Positions 52,788 to 64,000 of a stretch of DNA of 64,000 bases are shown piece after piece (positions within the stretch are counted from its first letter, which is position 1; the number at the start of each line of letters is the position of its first letter). The DNA lies in assembly GCA_030159075.1 (NCBI GenBank), contig BROG01000073.1:876001-940000 (forward strand), given 5' to 3'. The notes beneath the pieces were generated by a model. It searched no databases. It was not told where the DNA came from and was given only the letters and a program-made list of their open reading frames with translations. Both the position numbers and the translations under genes were made by a program. The stretch is from Atrina japonica (taxonomy: Eukaryota; Mollusca; Bivalvia; Pterioida; Pinnidae).

Positions 52788-54852
52788 ATGGACCCTTACT
52801 ATACTGGTGTGTTTGTCATGTCTTACTATACTGGTGTGTTTGTCATGTCTTACTACATTGGTGTGTTTGTCATGTCTTACTACATTGGTGTGTTTGTCAT
52901 GTCTTACTACATTGGTGTGTATGTCATGTCTTACTACATTGGTGTGTTTGTCATGTCTTACTACATTGGTGTGTTTGTCATGTCTTACTACATTGGTGTG
53001 TGTGTGTCATGTCTTACTACATTGGTGTGTATGTCATGTCTTACTACATTGGTGTGTGTGTCATGTCTTACTACATTGGTGTGTGTGTCATGTCTTACTA
53101 CATTGGTGTGTTTGTCATGTCTTACTACATTGGTGTGTTTGTCATGTCTTACTACATTGGTGTGCATGTCATGTCTTACTACATTGGTGTGTATGTCATG
53201 TCTTACTATACTGGTGTGTTTGTCATGTCTTACTACATTGGTGTGTTTGTCATGTCTTACTACATTGGTGTGCATGTCATGTCCTACTACATTGGTGTGT
53301 ATGTCATGTCTTACTATACTGGTGTGTTTGTCATGTCTTACTACATTGGTGTGTATGTCATGTCTTACTACATTGGTGTGTTTGTCATGTCTTACAACAT
53401 TGGTGTGTTTGTCATGTCTTACTACATTGGTGTGCATGTCATGTCTTACTACATTGGTGTGTATGTCATGTCTTATTATACTGGTGTGTTTGTCATGTCT
53501 TACTACATTGGTGTGTTTGTCATGTCTTACTACATTGGTGTGCATGTCATGTCTTACTACATTGGTGTGTATGTCATGTCTTACTACATTGGTGTGTTTG
53601 TCATGTCTTACTACATTGGTGTGTATGTCATGTCTTACTACATTGGTGTGTTTGTCATGTCTTACTACATTGGTGTGCATGTCATGTCTTACTACATTGG
53701 TGTGTGTGTCATGTCTTACTGCATTGGTGTGTTTGTCATGTCTTACTATACTGGTGTGTTTGTCATGTCTTACTACATTGGTGTGTATGTCATGTCTTAC
53801 TACATTGGTGTGCATGTCATGTCTTACTACATTGGTGTGTATGTCATGTCTTACTACATTGGTGTGCATGTCATGTCTTACTACATTGGTGTGTATGTCA
53901 TGTCTTACTACATTGGTGTGCATGTCATGTCTTACTACATTGGTGTGTTTGTCATGTCTTACTACATTGGTGTGCATGTCATGTCTTACTACATTGGTGT
54001 GTATGTCATGTCTTACTACATTGGTGTGCATGTCATGTCTTACTACATTGGTGTGTTTGTCATGTCTTACTACATTGGTGTGTATGTCATGTCTTACTAC
54101 ATTGGTGTGTATGTCATGTCTTACTACATTGGTGTGTATGTCATGTCTTACTACATTGGTGTGTTTGTCATGTCTTACTACATTGGTGTGCATGTCATGT
54201 CTTACTACATTGGTGTGTATTTCATGTCTTACTACATTGGTGTGTTTGTCATGTCTTACTTCATTGGTGTGTTTGTCATGTCTTACTTCATTGGTGTGTA
54301 TGTTATGTCTTACTTCATTGGTGTGTTTGTCATGTCTTACTATACTGGTGTGTTTGTCATGTCTTACTACATTGGTGTGTATGTCATGTCTTACTTCATT
54401 GGTGTGTATGTCATGTCTTACTACATTGGTGTGTATGTCATGTCTTACTACATTGGTGTGTATGTCATGTCTTACTTCATTGGTGTGTATGTCATGTCTT
54501 ACTTCATTGGTGTGTATGTCATGTCTTACTTCATTGGTGTGTATGTCAAGTCTTACTTCATTGGTGTGCATGTCATGTCTTACTATACTGGTGTGTTTGT
54601 CATGTCTTACTACATTGGTGTGTTTGTCATGTCTTACTACATTGGTGTGCATGTCATGTCTTACTTCATTGGTGTACATGTCATGTCTTACTACATTGGT
54701 GTGCATGTCATGTCTTACTACATTGGTGTACATGTCATGTCTTACTACATTGGTGTACATGTCATGTCTTACTACATTGGTGTACATGTCATGTCTTACT
54801 ACATTGGTGTACATGTCATGTCTTACTACATTGGTGTGTTTGTCATGTCTTA
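52788..54852. repeat. Minisatellite, unit 27 bp, about 76 copies
   Basis: The unit is CATGTCTTACTACATTGG plus TGTGTxTGT, with the variable triplet mostly TTT, TAT or CAT. Flanks on both sides share TAGGTCTATAxCATGGACCC (near 52777 and 54851). A unit of nine codons with no stop in four of the frames gives open frames of 617-740 residues on both strands (YYIGVFVMS, CLTTLVCMS, CHVLLHWCV and HTNVVRHDM repeats). None has a promoter, a non-repetitive domain or a codon pattern suggesting selection, so I treat all as artefacts. Confidence 0.95.
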
Positions 54853-55010
54853 GGTCTATATCATGGACCCTTACTACATTGGTATATGTGTGTACATGTC
54901 TTAGGTCTATATTACTGCACTTGAACACCTATTCAGACATGTGTTTGTTTTGTAAAATTGAAGCCAAAAATATACACAGGGTTACAATGGGGCATCTTAT
55001 AGAATCATGA

Positions 55011-56985
55011 AATATGTCCTTGGTTATACATGTCTTCTATCAGGGTGGGACTTAAAGATCTACATGGCCATAAAACATGAGCAACGGTAATGTTTCATGG
55101 TTCTAAGTGGAATGATTCAATGATATTGTGAAATTCATGGCCCCTGTCTCACATGGTATGCCTGATTTTAAAAGCTAAATGGATTACACTTTCGAAATAT
55201 ATTAAATCTTTTAAAATCTCACCCTCTGCTCATTATGTGGAGCAAACAAATTGAATACAAATTTTAAAACTGAAATTTAATTACATGTAGATAGAGGATA
55301 GATTGTGAGTTTAAATCCCAGTCTGATCGTGTCTCACTTTCCCTTACCTGTTACAGCAAAGTTACATTATATACAATGTAGTGTTTTAAGTAATGGATTG
55401 TTCTAAAAGTATGAAGCTTTGATTGCCTTTATCAATTTTAAGAATGCTTGTAATTTGTTCAGTTTCATTGTTCATCTTTCTTATACATTGTACATTTATA
55501 TATTATAACCTGATGGGTGCTTTACTGCAATATAGATGTAAATGTAAATGTAAATGTACACATGTAAATGTACACATGTAAATGTACACATGTAAACATT
55601 CACACCCTACTGAAGGAAATGAATCATTTACTTGACCTGACTTAATGTATCTTTGTATGTTTACTTTAGTAATACATCAAAACTACTCTAATAATTTAAC
55701 TGGTTAACATAAAAGTAAGATTGATCAGTGCATTCCAGGTCATGTATGACCAAAGGTCATATTTATCGTGTTACGCATGATTGATTAGTATATCATATCT
55801 TTTGCACAAGGTAGGTTTACCTATCTCTTTTACATGTTAAGTTTGTGCAAATTTAAAGTTCCGAGATTTAAAGTTCTTGTGTAAAATATGTCATTTCAAC
55901 TGGTGAAAATTTTTGAGTCCTTTGATAAATAATACATAAGCCTACCACCTTTATACATTTTTTAATGTATTTTCAATAGCATTGATGATCATAAATGCAT
56001 GTTCAGCATATCTAACATTAGAATTGTGAACCTTATGATTCACTACCTGTAATTATCAACAGGTATGTTTGTAACATGTCTTAAGTAAAATGCCTTCAGT
56101 ACCACGCCTTCAGTAACTTTAAAAGTAAATTATAATAGAAAGGACTGGATATACTTGTATTACTAGTTCAACGATACTCAGGTTAGTGGATATAAATAAC
56201 TTTCTGTTACTTAGTCATGGTTCAGTGATTTTAAGTTTAGCGATATCATCATTACATTCATAGTTACAGAGGAGCACGATCTCAATCAGTTACACACAAA
56301 TATTTCAGGTAAGTCATCTAATCTACACTTTTTATGTCAACAGTATTTTTTATCTTTTTTATTTGATTTGCTGTCATGGTTTGAAAATGTTGAACACCTA
56401 CTTTTTGTAATTAAACATGCATGATAGTTTGATGTGTTTTACAGAAATTTCCAGTGGTCAAAGATGAATTCTTTATGTTCTGATATTCAGTGCTGTACAG
56501 GGTTATTACATGATGTATTTGACACATACCACATTTATACAAATGTATTTCTACAGACTTAACATAGTGTGGCACGTGATTGTTTACATGTATGTTTTAC
56601 ATTGGAATATGTCACATTCAGTAGGTACTGTACATCAAAGGCCAATTTTTAATGGGGTGTAGAAAACTGGGTTACAATGTAGCCTTTAAAAGATTGTCAA
56701 CCGTCCTTAACTATGTGGGCAAACCTCTGCACATAATGAGCTTTGGCTTCAGCAAGGCTTAAACCTGTGCTGAGCAGATATTAATGTCATTTTTAAAACA
56801 GGGTCATCTTACCAATTTGCCAAAAAGTACTTAAAGTGACTTCACTTACAGATTTATCTTGTCATAACAACATCTTCATTTCTTCATTTTTTATCAGGAT
56901 ATATACTACAGACTTCATAGGACTTAGATTTGTCTCATATTAACTTCTGACATGACTCAGAAAGATGACAAATCTTTTGTCTGTA
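55011..56985. other. Interval with no recognised gene
   Basis: AT-rich. A short AAATGTACACATGT triplication lies at 55547-55595. A B-box-like GAGTTTAAATCCCAGTC at 55309-55325 might be a SINE remnant, but nothing else supports it. Confidence 0.5.
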
Positions 56986-56989
56986 GGAA

Positions 56990-59770
56990 AATATATAAGC
57001 TCGATCTCAAAGCTACATTGTACATAACAAGGGTATTAACAAAGCGCGATCTCACAGCTATATTGTACATAACCTAAGGTATTAATGAAGCTTGATCTCA
57101 CAGCTACTTTACCCTATCTCATGGGAAAATTGTACATAACCTAGGGTATTATAAAACTGGATCTCACAGCTACATTGTACATAACCTAGAGTACTATAAA
57201 ACTGGATCTCACAGCTACATTGTACATAACCTAGGGTACTATAAAATCTGGATCTCACAGCTACATTTTACATAACCTAGGGTACTTTAAAATCTGGATC
57301 TCACGGCTACATTGTACATAACCTAGGGTACTATAAAACTGGATCTCACAGCTACATTGTACATAACCTAGGGTACTATAAAACTGGATCTCACAGCTAC
57401 ATTGTACATAACCTAGGTACTATAAAACTTGATCTCACAGCTACATTGTACATAACCTAAGGTACTATAAAATCTGGATCTCACAGCTACCTTGTACATA
57501 ACCTAGGGTACTATAAAAACTGCATCTCATGGCTACATTGTACATAACCTAGGGTACTATAAAATCTGGATCTCACAGCTACATTGTACATAACCTAGGG
57601 TACTATAAAATCTGGAACTCACAGCTACATTGTACATAACCTAGGGTACTATGAAACTGGATCTCACAGCTACCTTGTACATAACCTAGGGTACTATAAA
57701 ACTGGATCTCACAGCTACATTGTACATAACCTAGAGTACTATAAAACTGGATCTCACAGCTACATTGTACATAGCCTAGGGTACTATAAAACTGGATCTC
57801 ACAGCTACATTGTATATAACCTAGGATACTATAAAATCTGGATCTCACAGCTACATTGTACATTACCTAGGGTACTATAAAACTGGATCTCACAGCTACA
57901 TTGTACAAAACCTAGGGTACTATAAAACTGGATCTCACAGCTACATTGTACATAACCTAGAGTACTATAAAACTGGATATCACAGCTACATTGTACATAA
58001 CCTAGGGTACTATAAAACTGGATCTCACAGCTACATTGTACATAACCTAGGATACTATATAACTGGATCTCACAGCTACATTGTACATAACCTAGGGTAC
58101 TATAAAATCTGGATCTCACAGCTACATTGTACATAACCTTAGGTACTATAAAACTGGATCTCACAGCTACATTGTACATAACCTAGGGTACTGTAAAACT
58201 GGATCTCACAGCTACATTGTATATAACCTAGGGTACAATAAAACTGGATCTCACAGCTACATTGTACATAACCTAGGGTACTATAAAACTAGATCTCACA
58301 GCTACATTGTACATAACCTAGGGTACTATAAAATCTGGATCTCACAGCTACATTGTACATAACCTAGGGTACTGTAAAAACTGGATATCACAGCTACATT
58401 GTACATAACCTAGGGTACTATAAAACTGGATCTCACAGCTACATTGTACATAACCTAGGATACTATATAACTGGATCTCACAGCTACATTGTACATAACC
58501 TAAGGTACTATAAAATCTGGATCTCATAGCTACATTGTATATAACCTTAGGTACTATAAAACTGGATCTCACAGCTACATTGTACATGACCTAGGGTACT
58601 GTAAAACTGGATCTCATAGCTACATTGTATATAACCTAGGGTACAATAAAACTGGATCTCACAGCTACATTGTACATAACCTAGGGTACTATAAAACTAG
58701 ATCTCACAGCTACATTGTACATAACCTAGGGTACTATAAAATCTGGATCTCACAGCTACATTGTACATAACCTAGGGTACTGTAAAAACTAGATCTCACA
58801 GCTACATTGTACATAACCTAGGGTACTATAAAAACTGCATCTCACAGCTACATTGTACATAACCTAGGGTACTATAAAACTGGATCAAACGGCTACATTG
58901 TACATAACCTAGGGTACTATAAAAACTGGATCTCACAGCTACATTGTACATAACCTAGGGTACAATAAAACTGGATCTCACAGCTACATTGTACATAACC
59001 TAGGGTACTATAAAAACTGGATCTCATAGCTACATTGTACATAAACTAGGGTACTATAAAATCTGGATCTCACGGCTACATTGTACATAACCAAGGGTAC
59101 TATATAATCTGGATCCCACGGCTACAATGTACATAACCTCGGGTACTATTAAAAGTGGATCTCACGGCTACATTGTACATAACCTAGGGTACTATAAAAA
59201 CTGGATCAAACGGCTACATTGTACATAACCTGGGGTATTAAGAAATCTTTATCTCACAGCTACATTGTAGTTAACCTATGGTATTATAAAATCTGGATCT
59301 CACAGCTTCATTGTACATAACCTATGGTACTATAAAAACTGGATCTCACAGCTACATTGTACATAACCTAGGCTATTAACAAAGCTCGATCTCACTGCTA
59401 CATTGTACATAACCTATGGTACTATAAAAACTGGATCTCACAGCTTCATTGTACATAACCTAGGCTATTAACAAAGCTCGATCTCACTGCTACATTGTAC
59501 ATAACCTAGGCTATTAACCAAGTGCAATCTCACTGCTACATTGTACATATCTCACTCACAGCTACATTGTACATAACCTAGGCTATTAACAAAGCTCGAT
59601 CTCACAGCTTCATTGTACATAACCTAGGCTATTAACAAAGCTCGATCTCACTGCTACATTGTACATAACCTAGGCTATTAACCAAGTGCGATCTCACTGC
59701 TACATTGTACATAACCTAGGCTATTAACCAAGTGCGATTTCACAGCTACATTGTACATAACCTAGGGTAT
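56990..59770. repeat. Minisatellite, unit about 45 bp, roughly 60 copies
   Basis: The main unit reads ACTATAAAACTGGATCTCAC, AGCTACATTGTACATAACCT, AGGGT. Length variants carry AAATCTGG or AAAAACTGG (46 bp). The right third (about 59350-59760) is a different subfamily with TATTAACAAAGCTCGATCTC, and outlying units reappear at 60000-60110. The 79-116-residue minus-strand frames (YNVAVRS/FYSTLGYVQCSCEIQ) follow from the 15-codon period and are artefacts. Confidence 0.94.
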
Positions 59771-60364
59771 TACAAACATTTTGAAATAAAAAAAAATTAC
59801 TGTTCAACCGGACCAGTGAATAAAGGAATTTCACTGGTCAAAGAAAATTTTTTACTGGTCTGTATATATACACAATTTAAAAGAAATTTAAAAATTACTG
59901 GTCATTTGGACAAGTTATCAGATAGATTTCACTGGTTTTTGTAAATTCACCTGTTTTTCTGGTAAGACTGATGAATTTCAAAAACTTAAGTATTATCAAA
60001 GCTCAATCTCACAGCTACATTGTAGATAACCTAGGTTATTAACCAAGCTTGATCTCACAGCTACATTTTACTTAAACTAGGGTCATTAACAAAGCTCAAT
60101 CTGACATTTACATTATACATGACCTTTGTCTCACTAAAGTATATTTTTGATGATTTTCTGTTTTCCTATAATGCTTTTATTATCTATCTCACTTATTAAT
60201 CCATCTCTGTCTCACCAAATATCTCTCTTACTTAATCATCTTGTATCTGGCTCACTTAATTATCCATCTCTTTTATCCATCTTCCCCACCAAATATCTCT
60301 CAAATATATATGGAAATATTTTTACTTTTTAGCGCATTAAATTTATTTTGTATAAAGAAACCCT

Positions 60365-60460
60365 AGAGACTCTTTGGGTTTATTTAGTTGAACGCCAAAT
60401 TACTGAAATGTAGCATTAGGAACAGACCAGGAATCAAACCCAGGACCTAAGTAGTAAAAC
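60365..60460 (-). mobile_element. Possible tRNA-derived SINE remnant
   Basis: The minus strand has a B-box-like GGGTTTGATTCCTGGTC, followed about 50 bp later by TTTGGCGTTCAACTAAATAAAC, similar to the GGCGTTAAAC tails of mollusc SINEs. No A box or target duplication was found. Confidence 0.4.
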
Positions 60461-61114
60461 AGGAAAAAAAAGAGAAATATTGAAATAAACACACCTAATG
60501 CCCCTTTAATTATCTATATCTTTTATCTGTTTGTCTCACCAAATATCTCTCTCACTTAATCATCTTGTGTTACTATACATTTTGTCATCATCTCACTTAA
60601 TTTTTCATCTCTGTTATCTAGCTATCTCACCAAACATCCCTCTCACTCATTTGTATCACTGTTCTTACATGTACATTACTGGTCTACTGTCTCACTAAAC
60701 ATCTCTCACTTTCACTTTTCATTTTACAAGTAATTATTGGTCTAATTAAAGCTTGTATCTCTCTAATTTGTCAGTCTTATAAACATCAAACTAATGCAAT
60801 TGTCCCTCTCACTGAAATATACAGTTATTTAGTAAAATCCATATAACCTGATGGGGTAAAGTTACCTGAACAGATTTGACATGTGGGTAATACATTTATG
60901 ATACTGAGAAGAGTTATCATTCCTACTTATCATCATATAAACGGTTATCCCATTGGTAACACAACACAATTCCTGTGATTTCTGTAATAACCAAAATGAG
61001 TAGGATCGACAACATATACATGATAATCATAAGCTTACTCCACCCCAGCAACTTATGTGAACCTGACATAGGTAAATTGCAATAATTGCAACACAAGACA
61101 AAAAGTGTTAAGTC

Positions 61115-61185
61115 AAACGGGAATTTGAAACCAGGCCTTTGGCAATCTGAGTGGGTGCTCTAGTGACAGAGCTACTCGGTCTAAA
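61115..61185 (-). mobile_element. tRNA-like sequence, probably a SINE head
   Basis: The minus strand reads GTAGCTCTGTCACTAGAGCA (A-box-like, with a D-arm-like pairing), then about 25 bases, then GGTTTCAAATTCC (B-box-like). The acceptor stem does not pair and the anticodon stem is poor, so a functional tRNA is unlikely. Confidence 0.5.
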
Positions 61186-61539
61186 ATATGTACCCAATTC
61201 CTTTTACATTTACCAAACTTGTGCTTTAATTCTCTTCAATAGCAGATGACAACCATTTTATATGTAACAACAACGTTTATTTGACAATATTTCCTAAATG
61301 CACTGATGCTTCTTAACTTAAATCCTGTATAAAGTTATGTGAATTTAAATAAGATTACAGATAATTGTCTTCATGATCAAGTCTTTTATCAACATTGTTA
61401 TCTAATATCCAGATGCAATAGTAGAATGTGTGCAATGTAAACAGTCAAATGATGAAATTAATCATAGGTGTGGTTAAACCCATTAGAGGTAAGCACTTGG
61501 GAGATATATTTAACTCAAATCAGTTTCTGGAGAATTAAA

Positions 61540-61650
61540 CTGGACCCAGTTGCACAATAGGTTGTTAAATTTAACGTGAAGTTAGCCAATGTTAAACCAA
61601 TTGGCTAATTGTAAGTTAAATTTAACAATGTGTTGTGCAACCAGGTCCAG
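61540..61650. mobile_element. Foldback/MITE-like palindrome, 111 bp
   Basis: The outer ends CTGGACCCAGTTGCACAA (61540-61557) and TTGTGCAACCAGGTCCAG (61633-61650) pair, and pairing continues through the self-complementary GTTAAATTTAAC on both sides and TTAGCCAA/TTGGCTAA near the centre. The whole element can fold into one hairpin with a loop of about ten bases. Confidence 0.8.
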
Positions 61651-63164
61651 ATGTGTGTGTGTGTGTCTAAACATGATTATCTATATATTATGTATTAAAA
61701 AGAGAGCTATTCTGGGATCAAATTATGAGCAATGCCTTTTTCCCACATGGAATTGAAAATATTAAGAAATTATTGATATCCTAAGAACAAGAATTATAAT
61801 TTATTTGTTTTTTATGAGTTGATGGAACATTAACTGAATAATTGTATCGTAAGTTGTTTATTGGGAACAATTCAAAGCACATTTTGCAGTATGCAGTTAA
61901 TAACACATTATATTGATAAAAAATTACACATGTATGTGCATTTCAGCAACATAAATTTAACTTCAAGATTGAAATTTCCAAATCACATTTTTATTCATAT
62001 ATTTTTGCTTTTTTAAATTGACGAAAATAAAATAACAATTCGCTGAAAATATAGGTCTACATGACTTGTTCAAATATATGCTATTAAAAGTCAGTTCCGC
62101 ATCCTTTATGAGTTTTAAGATATTATAAATTTGCTTTAGAATGTTACTTTTCAGTTATTTTTAACATTATACTGTTGTGACAGAAATTATGTTAAAAGTG
62201 ATTGACTGGACTGTTTACAAATCTTGCGCAGGATTAATATGCAAATGAGTTTTGGTCAAGTTTCCCTTAATGTGTATTGACAAGGTCTGGCTGTGAAGTT
62301 GGACATAGAAGTTGGGAAAATGTTTTACATGTACACATACATGTATTGACCTAGAGATTTAAGGCTACTGATAAAAAGTATAGGGTAAGGGTATAATACT
62401 GCCCTGTTGCATAGAAATCTAATATTGATGAAACAATTTTTATCAGCACAAGGTTTTATAATCATATCGCTGATCTATGTAGTTTGTCGCATAATAAATC
62501 AGCCATCAGTACTCACGTTAGGCCAAATGTCTGCTCCGATTTTAAGTTACTTTTTAATTTGTATAACATAATTTTACCAAAATGAAAAGTTATCTAAAAT
62601 TGTTGTAAAATTTTGACCTTTAGGCTTCTCTGGTGCACATGTGATATACATGTAAATGGTAAAAAATGTGAAAGATTGTGTTGTTTTCATTGTCATTATT
62701 GTTCTTATTTGAAAAAAAATTGGGTGATCCTTGCAGGTTTTGCTAATTTGGAAACTCTGGAAATAACATGCATTTTCTCAGTAAAAAGGCTAGTGTCATA
62801 TTGTGACAGTAAATCAAAATTTACAACATGACAGTGGTACCCTTTATTGAAATTATATCTAACCTGCAATATATTTCAAACATGTATACACAATGTATAT
62901 TTTTTCAGTATACTGAGTGTATTATACCTCATTAAAACTTAACAATTACCATCCACTCATGTCAGTACTTTCAGTACTTTGATTTTAACTCTTTCTGTAC
63001 ATTTTATAGAAAACATTTTAAAACAGACTTCCCTGTGGTTTGATATTTGATCATTTCCTGTCTCTGAAATGTCACTTGCATTACTAGTATTTATATCTCA
63101 TGGTATAGAGTGTACATGTATGTACATCAGTTCATGTTAACCTTAATTTTGGTTGAAGGTTTAC

Positions 63165-63830
63165 ATGTTTGTGAGTAAATAGATAATACACTGGATGTTT
63201 ATGGGTGAATAGATAAAATACTGATTGTATGTGGGTGTATAGATGAAATACAGGCTGTATGTGGGTGTATAGATACATTGTACAATACTGGCTGTTTGTG
63301 GGTGTATAGAAAAATACTGGCTGTATGTGGGTATAAGGATAAAAAAACTGGCTGTATGTGGGTGTATAGATACAATACTGGCTGTATGTGGGTGTATAGA
63401 TATAATACTGGCTGTTTGTGGGTGTATAGATAAAAAAAACTGGCTGTATGTGGGTGTATAGATAAAATACTGGCTGTTTGTGGGTGTATAGCTACAATGC
63501 TGACAGTATGTGAGTATATAGATAAAAAAACTGGTTGTATGTGGGTGTATAGATAAAATACTGGCTGTATGTGGGTGTATAGATAAAAACTGGCTGTATG
63601 TGGATGTATAGATAAAATGCTGGCTGTATGTGGGTGTATAGATAAAATACTGGCTGTTTGTGGGTTTATACATGTAGATAAAATACTGGCTGTTTGTGGG
63701 TGAATAGATAAAATACTGGCTGTATGTGGGTGAATAGATAAAATACTGGCTGTATGTGGGTGTATACATAAAATACTGGCTGTATGTGGGTGTATAATAA
63801 AATACTGGCTTTATATGGGTGAATATTTAG
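63165..63830. repeat. Minisatellite, unit about 30 bp, about 21 copies
   Basis: The unit is CTGGCTGTATGTGGGTGTAT followed by AGATAAAATA. Copies differ by A-run length and TAT/TTT exchange. The 202-residue minus-strand frame (YTPTYSQYFI repeats) reflects the ten-codon unit and is not taken as a gene. Confidence 0.92.
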
Positions 63831-64000
63831 AATATTGACTTTTCATTGGTTGAAGGTCTACATGTTTGTGTGTGAATAGAATACTGACCTTTCTTCTGTT
63901 GAAGGTCTGTATGTACATGTATGTGGGTGAATAGAATATTGACCTTTCTTCTGTTGAAGGTCTGTATGTTATGCATGTGGGTGAATAGAATATTGACCTT
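63831..64000. repeat. Repeat of about 65 bp running off the window end
   Basis: Three units of GAATATTGACCTTTCTTCTG, TTGAAGGTCT and GTATGT...GTGGGTGAATA. A single related copy is seen at 63153-63200 left of the 30-bp array (GGTTGAAGGTTTACATGTTTG), so the 30-bp array seems to have expanded inside a unit of this longer repeat. Confidence 0.75.

Larger units (their letters stand above)
59771..63164. other. Interval with CT-rich repeats and SINE-like remnants, no gene
   Basis: Between 60180 and 60720 the words CATCTCTCACTTAAT and CACCAAATATCTCTC recur in a loose CT-rich array. A foldback element lies at 61540-61650 and tRNA-like heads at 60365-60460 and 61115-61185. Nothing recognised in the rest. 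Confidence 0.5.

Noticed and set aside
52788..55010. 740-, 705-, 646- and 617-codon open frames on both strands, some Cys-rich
   Set aside because: They are translations of a 27-bp minisatellite whose unit is nine codons. Frames are open on both strands at once and no non-repeat domain is attached.
57603..58587. Cys-containing YVQCSCEIQFYST repeat proteins on the minus strand
   Set aside because: They come from a 45-bp minisatellite. The frame is lost wherever a unit has 46 bp.
61115..61185. Functional tRNA gene
   Set aside because: A- and B-box-like words are present on the minus strand, but acceptor and anticodon stems do not pair, so a SINE head is more likely.
63161..63769. 202-residue Tyr/Thr/Pro-rich repeat protein
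   Set aside because: It is a product of a 30-bp repeat read on the minus strand, interrupted wherever A-runs vary.

Overview
The window looks like a stretch of a gene-poor, AT-rich, repeat-dominated metazoan genome, most likely a bivalve or other lophotrochozoan mollusc. This rests on the kinds of mobile elements seen: bivalve-style Penelope-like and CR1/jockey-like retroelements, DIRS-type gag/RT/RNase H, a tRNA-derived SINE ending in an AAATC-repeat tail, and a YqaJ-PHD gene. It is an inference from family resemblance, not a database match. I see no intact host gene, rRNA or functional tRNA. Almost all coding sequence is mobile-element derived and broken by frameshifts and stops.

Region 1 (1-10.2 kb): a Penelope-like reverse transcriptase fragment enters from the left edge. 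It is followed by a 5'-truncated LINE on the minus strand (about 1.34-3.25 kb), a five-copy tandem array with a period near 700 bp (3.22-6.70 kb), and two candidate foldback elements with C-run/G-run arms (6.59-7.50 and 8.30-9.45 kb). A (GT)n tract lies at 9.87 kb.

Region 2 (10.20-32.29 kb) is the centrepiece: a complete-length but decayed Polinton/Maverick element of about 22.1 kb. It is bounded by long terminal inverted repeats (about 725 and 800 bp) and a possible 6-bp target duplication with one mismatch. Recognisable inside are a double-jelly-roll-type major capsid protein remnant, a packaging ATPase with a Walker A motif, a DDE integrase with all three acidic residues visible, a protein-primed-type DNA polymerase B on the opposite strand, a coiled-coil/transmembrane protein, several small membrane proteins, and two tiny Cys-rich ORFs just inside the right repeat. 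In such elements the integrase and polymerase serve insertion and copying, while the capsid and ATPase would serve virion assembly and DNA packaging. No protease was found.

The Polinton has been bombarded by later insertions. These are three Penelope-like copies (A minus, B plus, C plus) sharing one 3' end, a 3.4-kb LINE on the minus strand, and a SINE with a perfect 13-bp target duplication that sits inside Penelope copy B. This gives a readable three-level nesting order.

Region 3 (32.3-46 kb): a YqaJ-exonuclease/PHD-finger pseudogene (minus), a DIRS-like gag-RT-RNase H element lacking its recombinase (minus), and a plus-strand LINE with ORF1 and ORF2, the latter keeping a decayed 2A-like motif. 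GA-rich simple repeats follow.

Region 4 (46-64 kb): no gene seen. It is a succession of unrelated minisatellites with units of about 42, 150-200, 43/52, 68, 27, 45 and 30 bp, plus two MITE-like palindromes and tRNA-derived SINE heads. The long open frames over the 27-, 45- and 30-bp arrays are a consequence of unit lengths divisible by three.
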